Assembly (NCBI RefSeq): GCF_001612945.1
Contig: NZ_BDBK01000019.1
Location: forward strand, 1-64,000
From: Nocardia inohanensis NBRC 100128
Lineage (GTDB): Bacteria; Actinomycetota; Actinomycetes; Mycobacteriales; Mycobacteriaceae
Direction of reading: 5' to 3'
DNA: 64,000 nucleotides
Shown: positions 42,612 through 52,082 of the stretch, piece after piece
Position numbering within the stretch: position 1 is the stretch's first letter
Layout of the letters: the number at the start of each line of letters is the position of its first letter
Made by a program: the position numbers and the translations under genes
The notes under the pieces: model-generated
What the model was told of the DNA's origin: nothing
The model's database searches: none
The model's input: only the letters and a program-made list of their open reading frames with translations

Positions 42612-45600
42612 TCACGCCTTGGTGAGCGACACCCGCACCCCGCCCACGATCTCGGCGGCCTCGACGCCGGCATCACCGAAAGTGAGTGCGGTGGCGAGGA
42701 TTTCACCGGCGATCAGCTCGCGGTGGGTCTCCGCCCAGCCCAGCCGCTCGGCCGGGACGTCGAGGACCACGGTGATGCGGTCCGAGACATCCAGGCCCCG
42801 GGACTTGCGGGTCTCCTGGAGATCGCGGATCAGGTCGCGGGCCCAGCCCTCGGCCTCCAGCTCCTCGGTGACCACCGAATCCAGCACCACCAGACCACTG
42901 TTGCCGGGCAGCGCCGCGGTGGATTCGGGTTCGGCGGCGACCAGGCGCTGGGTGTACTCCTCGGGCAGCAGCGCGATCCCGGCCGCGGTGACGGTACCGT
43001 CGGCGGCCTCACTCCACTCGCCGGCCTTGACCGCCTTGATCACCGTCTGCACCTGCTTGCCCAGGCGCGGACCGGCGGCGCGGGCGTTCACCACCAGTTC
43101 GAAGCGGCCGTGCGCGGCCACATCGGTGGTGAGGTCGACCTTCTTGACATTGACCTCGTCGGCGATCAGATCGGCGAACTCACGCAGCCGTTCCGCGTCG
43201 GCGGCGGCCACGGTGACCTCCGACAGCGGCAGCCGCACCCGCAGGTTCTGGGCCTTGCGCAGGCTCAGCACCGTCGAGCAGACCGTGCGCACCTCGTCCA
43301 TCGCCGAGACCAGTTCCGGATCCTGCGGCAGCTCCGCGGCGGCCGGCCAGTCGGTCAGGTGCACCGAGCGACCACCGGTCAGGCCCCGCCAGATCACCTC
43401 GGAGATCAGCGGCAGCAGCGGCGCGGCCAGACGCGTGGTCACCTCCAGCACCGTGTGCAGGGTGTCGATGGCGTCGCGGTCCTCTTCCCAGAAGCGCGAA
43501 CGCGACCGGCGCACATACCAATTGGTGAGGGCGTCGGCGAAGGTGCGCAGCTCGTCGCAGGCCCCGGCGATGTCGTTGATCTCCAGCGCCGCGGTCATGA
43601 CCTCGCGGGTCTGCGCCAGCTTGGCCAGGATGTACCGGTCCAGCACGTGCGTGGAGTCGGTGCGCCAGGCGCCCGGCTTCGAGGCGTACAGCTGGAGGAA
43701 GGTCCACGCGTTCCACAACGGGCGCAGCGCGTGGCTGACGCCTTCGCGGATGCCGCGCTCGGTGACGATGAGGTTGCCGCCCCGCAGGATCGGCGAGCTC
43801 ATCAGGAACCAGCGCATGGCATCGGAGCCGTCGCGATCGAAGACCTCGTTGACGTCCGGGTAGTTGCCCTTGGACTTGGACATCTTGAGGCCGTCGTCGC
43901 CGAGCACGATGCCGTGCGCCGCGACGGTCTTGAAGGCCGGGCGGTCGAAGAGCGCGGTGGCCAGCACGTGCAGCGTGTAGAACCAGCCGCGGGTCTGGCC
44001 GTTGTACTCGACGATGAAGTCGCCCGGATTGTGGCCGGGGATACCGGCGGCCTCGGAGCCGTCGAACCAGTCCTTGTTCTCGAACGGGTAGTGCACCTGC
44101 GCGAACGGCATGGAGCCCGATTCGAACCAGCAGTCCAGGACCTCGGGGGTGCGCCGCATCATCGACTTCCCGGTCGGGTCATCGGGATTCGGGCGCACCA
44201 GATCGTCGATCATGGGCCGGTGCAGGTCGGTCGGGCGCACGCCGAAGTCCCGCTCGAGCGCGTCGAGCGAGCCGTACACGTCCACGCGCGGGTAGGCCGG
44301 ATCGTCCGAAACCCACACGGGGATGGGCGAACCCCAGTAGCGGTTGCGGCTGATGTTCCAGTCGCGCGCGCCCTCGAGCCATTTGCCGAACTGGCCGTCG
44401 CGGATGTGCTCGGGCACCCAGGTGATCTGCTGGTTGAGCTCCACCATGCGATCGCGGAACTTGGTGACCGCCACGAACCAGGACGGCACCGCCATATAGA
44501 TGAGCGGCTGCCCGGAACGCCAGCTGTGCGGGTAGGAGTGCTCGATCGTCTCGTGCCGCAGCAGCTTTCCGGCCGCCTTGAGGTCCTTGATGATGACCGG
44601 GTTGGCGTCGAAGACCATCAGGCCCTCGTACGGCGGCACCATCGAGGTGAACTTGCCGCCCGCGTCCAGGGGCTGCACCAGTTCGATGCCCGCGGCCGAG
44701 GCGACGTCCATATCCTCTTCACCGAAGGCCGGTGCGAGGTGGACGATGCCGGTGCCGGAGTCGGTGGTGACGTAGTCGGCGTTCAGCACGCGGTGCGCGT
44801 TCGGGTGACCCACGAAGAAGTCGAACGGCGGCGCGTAGCGCAAATCGGCCAGCGCCGCACCCGAATGCTCGGACAGCACGGCCGGTTCGTCGCCGAGTTC
44901 GCGGGCGTAGTGCGAGACCCGTTCGGCGGCAAGCAGGTAGCGCTTGCCGTCCTTGCCCTCGACATGCGCGTAGGTGACATCGGGGTGCACCGCGATGGCG
45001 AGGTTGGACGGCAGCGTCCACGGCGTGGTGGTCCAGATGAGCGCGTTCGCGCCGTCGAGCTGATGCAGCGGGTGATCGGCTGGCACCGACAGCACCATGT
45101 CCACGGTGACCGCCGGATCCTGGCGCATCTTGTACGCGTCGTCCAGGCGGGTCTCCTGATTCGACAGCGGGGTCTGCTCGTACCAGCTGTAGGGCAGCAC
45201 CCGGAAGCCCTGATAGATCAAACCCTTGTCGTACAACGACTTGAACGCCCACATGACCGATTCCATGAAGTCGAGGTCGAGGGTTTTGTAGTCGTTGTCG
45301 AAGTCGACCCAGCGCGCCTGACGGGTCACATAGTTACGCCACTCGTTGGTGTAACGAAGCACCGAGGATTTACACGCGGCATTGAATTCCGCGAGCCCCA
45401 TGGCATCGATCTGTGATTTGTCCGTGATACCCAGCTGCTTCTCAGCTTCGATTTCCGCGGGCAGTCCGTGAGTATCCCAGCCGAATCGCCGTTCGACCTT
45501 CTTACCGCGCATGGTTTGGAAACGCGGGATCAAATCCTTGACGTATCCGGTCAGCAGATGACCGTAGTGCGGCAGGCCGTTCGCGAACGGCGGGCCGTCG

Positions 45601-45773
45601 TAGAAGACGAATTCCTCTGCATCGGAACGGTTCTCGATGCTGGCCCGGAAGGTGTCGTCGGCGCTCCAGTACTCGAGCACGCGCTGCTCCAGCTCCGGGA
45701 ACGACACCGGGCCGCCGGTCGCGGCCAGTTCGACCCGGGGGTACGCATTGCGGGTAGTCGTCTCGTCCGCCAT
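42612..45773 (-). CDS. ileS: Isoleucyl-tRNA synthetase
   Basis: A 1053-residue class Ia synthetase that charges tRNA-Ile and edits valine. The HIGH-type motif is PHYGH (in ANGLPHYGHLLTGY), the CP1 editing domain includes WTTTPWTLPSNLA, and the KMSKS motif is LKMSKSKGNYPDV. The long form with a C-terminal anticodon domain matches the actinobacterial/eukaryotic-like group often linked to mupirocin tolerance (inference). ATG 45773 has AGAGG 6 nt upstream; ATG 45800 has none. A T-box leader precedes it. Confidence 0.93.
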   Translation of the reverse strand: MADETTTRNAYPRVELAATGGPVSFPELEQRVLEYWSADDTFRASIENRSDAEEFVFYDGPPFANGLPHYGHLLTGYVKDLIPRFQTMRGKKVERRFGWDTHGLPAEIEAEKQLGITDKSQIDAMGLAEFNAACKSSVLRYTNEWRNYVTRQARWVDFDNDYKTLDLDFMESVMWAFKSLYDKGLIYQGFRVLPYSWYEQTPLSNQETRLDDAYKMRQDPAVTVDMVLSVPADHPLHQLDGANALIWTTTPWTLPSNLAIAVHPDVTYAHVEGKDGKRYLLAAERVSHYARELGDEPAVLSEHSGAALADLRYAPPFDFFVGHPNAHRVLNADYVTTDSGTGIVHLAPAFGEEDMDVASAAGIELVQPLDAGGKFTSMVPPYEGLMVFDANPVIIKDLKAAGKLLRHETIEHSYPHSWRSGQPLIYMAVPSWFVAVTKFRDRMVELNQQITWVPEHIRDGQFGKWLEGARDWNISRNRYWGSPIPVWVSDDPAYPRVDVYGSLDALERDFGVRPTDLHRPMIDDLVRPNPDDPTGKSMMRRTPEVLDCWFESGSMPFAQVHYPFENKDWFDGSEAAGIPGHNPGDFIVEYNGQTRGWFYTLHVLATALFDRPAFKTVAAHGIVLGDDGLKMSKSKGNYPDVNEVFDRDGSDAMRWFLMSSPILRGGNLIVTERGIREGVSHALRPLWNAWTFLQLYASKPGAWRTDSTHVLDRYILAKLAQTREVMTAALEINDIAGACDELRTFADALTNWYVRRSRSRFWEEDRDAIDTLHTVLEVTTRLAAPLLPLISEVIWRGLTGGRSVHLTDWPAAAELPQDPELVSAMDEVRTVCSTVLSLRKAQNLRVRLPLSEVTVAAADAERLREFADLIADEVNVKKVDLTTDVAAHGRFELVVNARAAGPRLGKQVQTVIKAVKAGEWSEAADGTVTAAGIALLPEEYTQRLVAAEPESTAALPGNSGLVVLDSVVTEELEAEGWARDLIRDLQETRKSRGLDVSDRITVVLDVPAERLGWAETHRELIAGEILATALTFGDAGVEAAEIVGGVRVSLTKA

Positions 45774-45799
45774 CGCGGGCCTCTCGTCTCCTCGTGCCA

Positions 45800-46019
45800 T
45801 TCACCTGGTAGGCACGGGGACGATGCCGGCGCTCGGTGCGCCTTTACCGCGGTACCACCCCGCTTGCCCGGCCGCGACGAGACGTATGCGGACGAGCCAC
45901 TTCATTGCGAGCTGTGACGGGCTCACCCGTTCGGTTCTAATGAGCGCTCGCGCGCCGTTCTTCCGAAAGCTCCCCGGTGATGGCCGGATCGACGCCGTAC
46001 TGCTGTGTCCGATTCTAGC
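45800..46019 (-). promoter_or_regulatory. T-box riboswitch (isoleucine) upstream of ileS
   Basis: The minus strand carries a T-box motif GGGGTGGTACCGCGG (around 45848-45862), which pairs with the uncharged tRNA acceptor end. Stem I lies upstream, with CCGGCCATCACCGGGGAGC around 45966-45990. The specifier triplet ATC (45981-45979) is an Ile codon, consistent with the downstream gene. In actinobacteria such leaders usually control translation by freeing the ribosome-binding site rather than by termination, and no terminator hairpin was seen between the T-box and ileS. The leader fills most of the 317-bp gap before the gene. Confidence 0.88.
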
Positions 46020-46090
46020 GGGGCGGGTCCAGTGGATATTCTCCCGGCCCGGCCGCTCCAGGTCGCTTGCCGAAACCTGTTGCCGGAAAC

Positions 46091-46303
46091 CTAATGCCGA
46101 GCGTGCCTGCCGCCGGGATGCGACTCGGCGTCTTCATCGTCGTCCCGCAGCGACAACGCGCTCACCAGCAATAACACCGCACCGATCACACACACCACGA
46201 TGCAGCCCCACGCCCAGAGCACCGAACCGGTGGTCAGCGCGGTTACCAGCAAGCCGAAGCCGATGGCCGCGAGCACGAGCGTCACTACGAGCAAGAGCAC
46301 CAA
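46091..46303 (-). CDS. Small two-helix membrane protein downstream of wag31
   Basis: A 70-residue protein with two hydrophobic helices (residues ~2-24 and ~29-48) and an acidic, His-rich tail (DDDEDAESHPGGRHARH). It begins at a TTG or GTG codon. A small membrane protein gene in the same place beside wag31 (Rv2144c) exists in M. tuberculosis, and this may be its counterpart. Function unknown. Confidence 0.6.
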   Translation of the reverse strand: MVLLLVVTLVLAAIGFGLLVTALTTGSVLWAWGCIVVCVIGAVLLLVSALSLRDDDEDAESHPGGRHARH

Positions 46304-46396
46304 CCCCTAGCGCTGTGTCGATAGCGGCGGTGGAGGTACCGCGCCGCCCGGCCGGCTGGACCGGGCAATGCGACACCGATGTCCGTAGTTACGAGT

Positions 46397-47224
46397 TTAC
46401 TTGCCGCCCTTCAGGAGTGCGCCGTTGCCGGAGGCGCCCTCACCGAACTCGCCGCCGTCGACCGGGACCGCGGAGCCGCGGTTCTCCAGCTCTTCCAGCT
46501 GCGATTCCAGGTACGACTTCAGGCGCACCCGGTACTCGCGCTCGAAGGTCTTGAGCTGCTCGATCCGGCTCTCCAGCACGCTGCGCTGCTGGGTGATGGT
46601 GGCCATGATCTCGGTGTGCTTGCGCTCGGCGTCGGCCTGGAGGGCGTCGGCCTTCTCCTTGGCCTGGCGGAGCTGGGAATCGGAGCGGTTCTGCGCGTCC
46701 GACAGCATGGCCTCGGCCTTCTGGCGGGAGTCGGCGATCATCGCTTCGGAGCGGGTGCGGGCATCGCTGACCAGACGCTCGGAGTTGGCTCTGGCGTTGG
46801 CGAGCAGCTGCTCGGCCTCGGTCTTGGCGTCGGAGGTGAGGCGGTCGGCCATCTCCTGGGCCAGCGAAAGCACCTTGGCGGCCTGCAAATTCGCGTCCGC
46901 GGAGGGGGCCTCGGCCTTGACCGGGGCGACCGGCACGGGGGCCGGCATCGGCGGCGGGGGCGCGACGGGGGCGGCCTTGACCGGCTCGGGCACCTGCGGA
47001 CCCTTCACGGCCTGCACGGGGCCGCGGTTCTTCTTGGCATCGGCCAGTTCGGCATCCAGCTCGGCGACGCGCTGACGCAGATCCGCGTTCTCTTCGATGA
47101 GGCGTGAGAGCTCCTGCTCGACCAGGTCGAGGAAGGCGTCGACTTCATCCTCGTTGTAGCCGCGTTTCCCGATCGGTGGTTTGCTGAACGCGACGTTATG
47201 AACATCGGCGGGGGTCAGCGGCAT
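46397..47224 (-). CDS. wag31: DivIVA-family polar growth protein Wag31
   Basis: A 275-residue coiled-coil protein that marks the cell poles and directs wall synthesis. The N-terminal DivIVA domain reads MPLTPADVHNVAFSKPPIGK, then RGYNEDEVDAFLDLVEQELS. A Pro/Ala-rich linker (~80-110) and a long coiled coil with repeated ARANSERLVSDARTRSEAM-type heptads follow. It is the right-hand member of the division cluster and is essential in mycobacteria. It probably needs a phosphothreonine region in the linker for PknA/B control; none can be assigned here. Confidence 0.95.
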   Translation of the reverse strand: MPLTPADVHNVAFSKPPIGKRGYNEDEVDAFLDLVEQELSRLIEENADLRQRVAELDAELADAKKNRGPVQAVKGPQVPEPVKAAPVAPPPPMPAPVPVAPVKAEAPSADANLQAAKVLSLAQEMADRLTSDAKTEAEQLLANARANSERLVSDARTRSEAMIADSRQKAEAMLSDAQNRSDSQLRQAKEKADALQADAERKHTEIMATITQQRSVLESRIEQLKTFEREYRVRLKSYLESQLEELENRGSAVPVDGGEFGEGASGNGALLKGGK

Positions 47225-47296
47225 GGAACGATCCCTTCACGCTTCGTATGGAGATCTAGCGGTAGATCTGGGCAAGCATTCTTTCGTGCCATTCTG

Positions 47297-47599
47297 TCAC
47301 ACCTGAGCTACCGACTGGCCGAGCGAGCCCGTGATCGTCATCAGGATGAAGACGATAAACAGCAGCACCATAATCGACAGATCGAGCCGAATTCCCCCAA
47401 GATTCACGGGGGGTATCAAACGCCTCAGAAGTTTCACCGGCGGGTCCGTGATCGTGAAGATCACCTCGAGGATGACCACCACGATGCCGGACGGCCGCCA
47501 GTCCCGGGCGAAGCTGCGAATGAACTCGACGATGACCCTGGCGATCAGCAACAGCCAGAAGACGAAGAGCAGCAAGTACAACACCTGGAAGAGGGCCAC
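47297..47599 (-). CDS. YggT-family membrane protein
   Basis: A 100-residue protein with helices at both ends (residues ~3-30 and ~70-95) and the YggT signature FTITDPPVKLLRRLIPPVNL between them. It lies between sepF and wag31, as does Rv2146c in M. tuberculosis. Its exact role is unknown; YggT proteins are linked to cell-envelope and division functions. Confidence 0.88.
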   Translation of the reverse strand: MALFQVLYLLLFVFWLLLIARVIVEFIRSFARDWRPSGIVVVILEVIFTITDPPVKLLRRLIPPVNLGGIRLDLSIMVLLFIVFILMTITGSLGQSVAQV

Positions 47600-47849
47600 C
47601 GCACCACTCTGCCTCAGAATCCATGATCAGCAAAACAGAAACACGGATCGTGCCGGTCACAGTAAGATTCCCCCGCTATGATGCGCTCCCCCGCACGTCG
47701 AATCGGCCGTTGAATCGGTCATCCGCGCGACAGCGACTACGTCGCAACCCCCGTTGACGAACGGCAATTATCGTTGCCGCCGTTTACTTTTGGTCGCGGC
47801 TCGCCCCCACGCGCCACCGCAACCGAAACTTCCGAACCGGTACAGCTAC

Positions 47850-48647
47850 TTACTTCTGGTTGTAGAAACCGTTTTCGGCGATGCGGCGGCGTTCCTCGGC
47901 GGAGACGTCGACGTCGGCGGGCGAGAGCAGGAAGACCTTGGTGGCCACCTTGTCGAACGAACCACGCAGCGCGAAGGCGAGTCCCGCGGCGAAGTCGACC
48001 AGGCGACGGGCGTCGGAGTTGCTCATCTCGACCAGGTCCATGATCACCGGGGTGCCGTCGCGGAAGCGCTCGCCGATGATGGCGGCCTCGGCATAGGTGC
48101 GCGGGCGCAGCGTCGTGATCTTGGACAAGGGGCCTCCGTCCTCGAAGATCTGCGAACGGCGCGGGGCGGGCGGCTCCAGCCGGCGCTCCTCCATCCGCAG
48201 TTCTTCCATGCGCCGCTCGGCCTCGGTGTCGACGGCCAGGGCGCCGCGGGTCGCGCCGCGCATGGTGGGCGCGGTGCCGCCCATGGTGCGGGTGCGGCTG
48301 GAGGGCGCGGTGTCGATCCGGGTGGGGCGACGCGGCGCGTCGTAGCGATCGTCGGCGTCGTAGCCGCGCTCACGCTCGTCCGCGTAGTCGTCCCGGCGCG
48401 AGACCGGGTAGGCCGGCTTGTACGGCGCCTTGTAGGACGGCTCGGCGTACGCCGGCTCGTCGTCGTAGCGCTCGTCGGTGTACCGGTCGTACTCGCGATC
48501 GGCGTAGGAACGGGGGGCACGACGCTGGCCACGCTCGTCGGCGCTCCGGCTCGGCCCGCTCACGCCACGATCGTCGACATAGTCGTCTTCGTAATCCTCG
48601 AGCGGAACCATCCCGAAGTACGCCTTGAACTTGTGCAGCGTGCTCAT
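47850..48647 (-). CDS. sepF: Cell-division protein SepF
   Basis: A 265-residue FtsZ-membrane linker. MSTLHKFKAYFGMVPLEDYE is the amphipathic membrane-binding start. A long Arg/Asp/Tyr-rich disordered linker (~25-165) follows, then the SepF core (ITTLRPRTYAEAAIIGERFR, then VIMDLVEMSNSDARRLVDFA). ATG 48647 fits the family; upstream frame is non-homologous. SepF anchors FtsZ in actinobacteria, which lack FtsA. The 250 bp between this gene and yggT hold no recognisable feature. Confidence 0.94.
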   Translation of the reverse strand: MSTLHKFKAYFGMVPLEDYEDDYVDDRGVSGPSRSADERGQRRAPRSYADREYDRYTDERYDDEPAYAEPSYKAPYKPAYPVSRRDDYADERERGYDADDRYDAPRRPTRIDTAPSSRTRTMGGTAPTMRGATRGALAVDTEAERRMEELRMEERRLEPPAPRRSQIFEDGGPLSKITTLRPRTYAEAAIIGERFRDGTPVIMDLVEMSNSDARRLVDFAAGLAFALRGSFDKVATKVFLLSPADVDVSAEERRRIAENGFYNQK

Positions 48648-48751
48648 CTGGTCGACCTTCCTTCGGCCCCGGTTGGCCTGGGGTGTTGTCCTGCTCAGCC
48701 CTCGTCTGCCAACAAGCATATGTTTCAAATGTGACTGATGAGGTTTCTTTG

Positions 48752-49534
48752 CTACGCCGAGGTTATCGGTCGCGCGCCCATCAACGCGGTTCCGACACGC
48801 ACGCACGTGGATCCGTGGCGGATAGCGGCCTCCAAATCGTTTGACATACCCGCCGACAGCTCTGTGGCCTGGGGATGTGCCGTCAGAAGTGAACCGTGCA
48901 GCCGGGCGAGTCGCTCGAAGGCGGCGTCCGGGTCGGCATCCAGCGGCGGGATCGCCATCAAGCCTCCGAGCTGCAACGATTCGGCCGCGGCGACCCGATC
49001 GGCGAGGGTCAGCAATTCCGCTTCGTAGGCGCCGCCGCGCGCCGGGTCGGCATCGAGACTGACTTGCAGCAGCACCCGCAGCGGGGTGTCGCGCTCGCCC
49101 GCTTCGAGGGCTGCTTTCGCACCGGCGTCCAGGGTGCTTGCCAACCGGTCGGAATCGACCGAATAGACCGTATTTGCCCAGCGTGCAACGGATTTCGCCT
49201 TGTTGCGCTGGAGCCGACCGATAAATTCCCAGCGCACTCGAGACAGGTGGCGCAACTGCGCCACCTTGTCCGAAGCCTCCTGTTCCCGGGACTCGCCGAA
49301 CTCGCGCAGCCCCAGGCCATAGAGGATCTCGATATCCGAAGCCGGATGGAACTTGGTGACCGGCAGCAGCCGGACTTCATCAGGACTACGCCCTGCGGCC
49401 CGGCAGGCTGCGTCGATACGCTCGGTGAGCGCCCGCAGCGACGCGGCCAGTTGCCCGGCCCGTCCCTCGCCGATAGTGACCTGCGCCTCGTTCGCCACGT
49501 CGGAACCCCTTGCGGTGACCCCGTTTTCGGTCAT
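48752..49534 (-). CDS. YggS-family PLP homeostasis protein
   Basis: A 260-residue alanine-racemase-fold protein that binds pyridoxal phosphate. The PLP lysine is in RLLPVTKFHP, and the later blocks WEFIGRLQRNKAKSVAR, LGGLMAIPPL and LSAGMSNDLEAAIRHGSTCV are typical. ATG 49534 overlaps the upstream gene's stop (ATGA). The position between sepF and the yfiH gene matches Rv2148c. Confidence 0.92.
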   Translation of the reverse strand: MTENGVTARGSDVANEAQVTIGEGRAGQLAASLRALTERIDAACRAAGRSPDEVRLLPVTKFHPASDIEILYGLGLREFGESREQEASDKVAQLRHLSRVRWEFIGRLQRNKAKSVARWANTVYSVDSDRLASTLDAGAKAALEAGERDTPLRVLLQVSLDADPARGGAYEAELLTLADRVAAAESLQLGGLMAIPPLDADPDAAFERLARLHGSLLTAHPQATELSAGMSNDLEAAIRHGSTCVRVGTALMGARPITSA

Positions 49535-50271
49535 TCTGCGGATCCTTCCGATGCCATCCAAATCACACCGGCGAGTCTTCCAGTCGGCGCGCCACGGCGG
49601 TGGCTGAACAGCGTCTTGTCCTCGATGGTGCAGCGCGGATCCATGGCGACCGCCGCCACGCCCGCCGCCTCCAACTGCCGGCGGATGCCCGCGCGCAGAT
49701 CCAGCCCCGGCGTCCCCTTCACCGTGGTGGTCGCGCTCCCCGGCAGATGTGCCTCGACATCGGCGCGCATGGCGGCGGGCACCTCGTACTGGCGACCGCT
49801 GGCCGCCGGTCCGAGGAACGCGCCGATGCGCTCGGCCTTCGCCCCCACCGAAACCATCGCCTCCAGCACCCGCGGCACGATCCCGATCCGCGCCCCGATC
49901 CGCCCCGCGTGCACCGCCGCGATCACCCCGGCCTCGTCATCCGACAACAGAATCGGCACGCAGTCGGCGGTCAGCACCACCAGCGCCAGATCGCGCCGCG
50001 TGGTCACCAGCGCATCGGTAGCGGGCACCGGCTCGGATCGCGGACCGTCCACGATCTCCACGTTCCGCCCGTGGATCTGCTCCATCCACACCAACCGCTC
50101 GAACGGCAGCCCGATGCTCTCCGCCAGCCGAACCCTGTTGCGCCGCACCGCCTCCGGATCGTCCCCGACGTGATCCCCGAGATTGAACGAATCGTAGGGC
50201 GCCTGCGAGAAGCCCCCCGCCCGGGACGTCACCACTCGTCTGGTCCGGAAAACCGGTGCCGCTGAAGTCAT
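49531..50271 (-). CDS. pgeF: YfiH/PgeF-type purine nucleoside phosphorylase-like (laccase-domain) protein
   Basis: A 246-residue multicopper-oxidase-like (DUF152) protein. The metal-site histidines and cysteine appear in MEQIHGRNVEIVD, LTADCVPILLSD and AAVHAGRIG, with FLGPAASGRQYEVP later. Family members act on purine nucleosides or correct the peptide at stem position 1 during wall synthesis (PgeF); the second fits the setting. It is coupled to yggS. Confidence 0.9.
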   Translation of the reverse strand: MTSAAPVFRTRRVVTSRAGGFSQAPYDSFNLGDHVGDDPEAVRRNRVRLAESIGLPFERLVWMEQIHGRNVEIVDGPRSEPVPATDALVTTRRDLALVVLTADCVPILLSDDEAGVIAAVHAGRIGARIGIVPRVLEAMVSVGAKAERIGAFLGPAASGRQYEVPAAMRADVEAHLPGSATTTVKGTPGLDLRAGIRRQLEAAGVAAVAMDPRCTIEDKTLFSHRRGAPTGRLAGVIWMASEGSAE

Positions 50272-50337
50272 GTCTACGAGGGTAGTGGTGAACTCCCCGC
50301 AATCACGCCTCCGATCGGGCGAACGGGGTGTGACGAA

Positions 50338-50763
50338 TCAGGCGGAAGTGTCGACGTACTCGGTCACCCGCACGTCCACGGCGGCCAGGTCTGCGGGGAA
50401 TGACAGGTAGAGCCAGCGGGAATCGGAGACCACGGTGCCGAGGCCCTCGGCGAGGTGGTGTTCCAGGGTGACCGAGACGCGGTAGCGGCCGTCGTGCAGG
50501 CCGCGGTCGTGGAATTTGTCGGGGCCGAATCGGAACGGGTGCGGTAGCCGCATGCCGGTATCGATCCATTCGGCGGGGGCGGCGGGGCGCAGCACGGTGA
50601 CGGTCGAGCGGCCGGAGCTGCCGGTCCAGTCGCGGAGGTGCTCATAGGTCATCGGGAGTGGGGCGCCGTCGATGAGGATGCGGAGCTGGCCGATGGCGGG
50701 GCCGCGTTCGATTCCGATTCGGCGACCGGCGATTTCGATCTCTTCGTCCTGCACGCCCGCCAA
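50338..50763 (-). CDS. Protein of unknown function between yfiH and ftsZ
   Basis: A 141-residue protein with no signal or membrane segment. It reads EIEIAGRRIGIERGPAIGQL, then MTYEHLRDWTGSSG and SVTLEHHLAEGLGTVVSDSR. The pattern suggests a compact beta-rich fold, but I do not recognise the family. It is preceded by the strong ftsZ terminator and so probably has its own promoter. Confidence 0.65.
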   Translation of the reverse strand: MAGVQDEEIEIAGRRIGIERGPAIGQLRILIDGAPLPMTYEHLRDWTGSSGRSTVTVLRPAAPAEWIDTGMRLPHPFRFGPDKFHDRGLHDGRYRVSVTLEHHLAEGLGTVVSDSRWLYLSFPADLAAVDVRVTEYVDTSA

Positions 50764-50791
50764 TCTAGTGGTACCGCAGGGGGATACGACG

Positions 50792-50824
50792 CCGCGCCCG
50801 CTCCGGGTATCGGAGCGGGCGCGG
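50792..50824 (-). terminator. ftsZ terminator
   Basis: A perfect 14-bp stem CCGCGCCCGCTCCG / CGGAGCGGGCGCGG with a GGTAT loop begins 20 bp past the ftsZ stop on the minus strand. It separates the ftsZ transcript from the small gene downstream. Confidence 0.82.
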
Positions 50825-50843
50825 CGGGGGTTCGTACGCCGGA

Positions 50844-52082
50844 TCAGCGGCGCATGAAGGGCGGGACGTCCACCTCGTCGTCATCGTCGGAGGGCTGGAT
50901 GTGCTCGCGGGAGTTGTGCTGCACCGTGGGCTCGACCGGGCGGGCCGGTTCGTAGGACGGGGCCGGGATGCGGGAGACCGGGGCCGGGGCGGGCTCGGGG
51001 GCGCGGGGGGCCGGTTCCGGGGTGCGGGGGGTGTATTCGGGGGCGGGGCGGGTGACCTCGCCGGCGGTCGCGCGGGCGGTGCCGATGGAAGAGGTCGGGA
51101 GGCGGCCGACCGCGGGTTCGATGCGACGGGCGGGGCCGCTGCCGTCGAAACCGGCGGCGATCACGGTGACTCGGACTTCGTCGCCGAGGGAGTCGTCGAT
51201 GACCGTACCGAAGATGATGTTGGCCTCGATGTGGGCGGCTTCCTGGACCAGGGAGGCGGCTTCGTTGATCTCGAAGAGGCCGAGGTCGGAACCGCCGGCG
51301 ATGGACAGCAGCACGCCGTGCGCGCCGTCCATCGATGCTTCCAGCAGGGGCGAATTGATCGCGGCTTCGGCGGCTTTCACCGATCGGCCGTCGCCGCGGG
51401 CGGAGCCGATGCCCATCAGCGCGCTGCCCGCGCCGGACATGACGGACTTGACGTCCGCGAAGTCGACGTTGATCAGGCCGGGGGTGGTGATCAGGTCGGT
51501 GATGCCCTGAACACCGTTGAGCAGCACCTCGTCGGCGGAGCGGAAGGCGTCCATCAGCGAGACGGCCGCGTCGCCCAGTTGGAGCAGGCGGTCGTTGGGG
51601 ATGACGATGAGGGTGTCGCAGGACTCGCGCAGGCCCTGGATGCCGGCCTCGGCCTGGTTGCTGCGGCGCTTGCCCTCGAACGAGAACGGCCGGGTGACAA
51701 CACCGATGGTGAGCGCGCCGAGCTTGCGGGCGATGCTGGCGACGACCGGCGCGCCACCGGTGCCGGTGCCACCGCCCTCACCGGCGGTCACGAAGACCAT
51801 GTCGGCGCCCTTGAGCACCTCTTCGATCTCGTCCTTGTGGTCCTCGGCGGCCTTGCGGCCCACCTCGGGGTCGGCGCCGGCGCCGAGGCCGCGGGTCAGC
51901 TCGCGGCCGACATCGAGCTTGACGTCCGCATCGGACATCAGCAGCGCCTGCGCGTCGGTATTGACCGCGATGAACTCGACTCCCTTGAGTCCCTGTTCGA
52001 TCATTCGGTTGACGGCGTTCACGCCGCCGCCGCCGATACCGACGACCTTGATCACAGCAAGGTAGTTGTGCGGGGGCGTCAT
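50844..52082 (-). CDS. ftsZ: Cell-division GTPase FtsZ
   Basis: A 412-residue tubulin homologue forming the Z ring. The phosphate loop is GEGGGTGTGGAPVV (residues 101-114), and the T7-loop region DITLITTPGLINVDFADVK-like and NQAEAGIQGL are present. The C-terminal ~90 residues are a Pro/Ala-rich linker ending in DDDDEVDVPPFMRR, the conserved SepF/FtsW-binding tail. ATG 52082 (MTPPHNYLA) is the family start. The 324-bp upstream gap probably contains its promoters. Confidence 0.96.
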   Translation of the reverse strand: MTPPHNYLAVIKVVGIGGGGVNAVNRMIEQGLKGVEFIAVNTDAQALLMSDADVKLDVGRELTRGLGAGADPEVGRKAAEDHKDEIEEVLKGADMVFVTAGEGGGTGTGGAPVVASIARKLGALTIGVVTRPFSFEGKRRSNQAEAGIQGLRESCDTLIVIPNDRLLQLGDAAVSLMDAFRSADEVLLNGVQGITDLITTPGLINVDFADVKSVMSGAGSALMGIGSARGDGRSVKAAEAAINSPLLEASMDGAHGVLLSIAGGSDLGLFEINEAASLVQEAAHIEANIIFGTVIDDSLGDEVRVTVIAAGFDGSGPARRIEPAVGRLPTSSIGTARATAGEVTRPAPEYTPRTPEPAPRAPEPAPAPVSRIPAPSYEPARPVEPTVQHNSREHIQPSDDDDEVDVPPFMRR

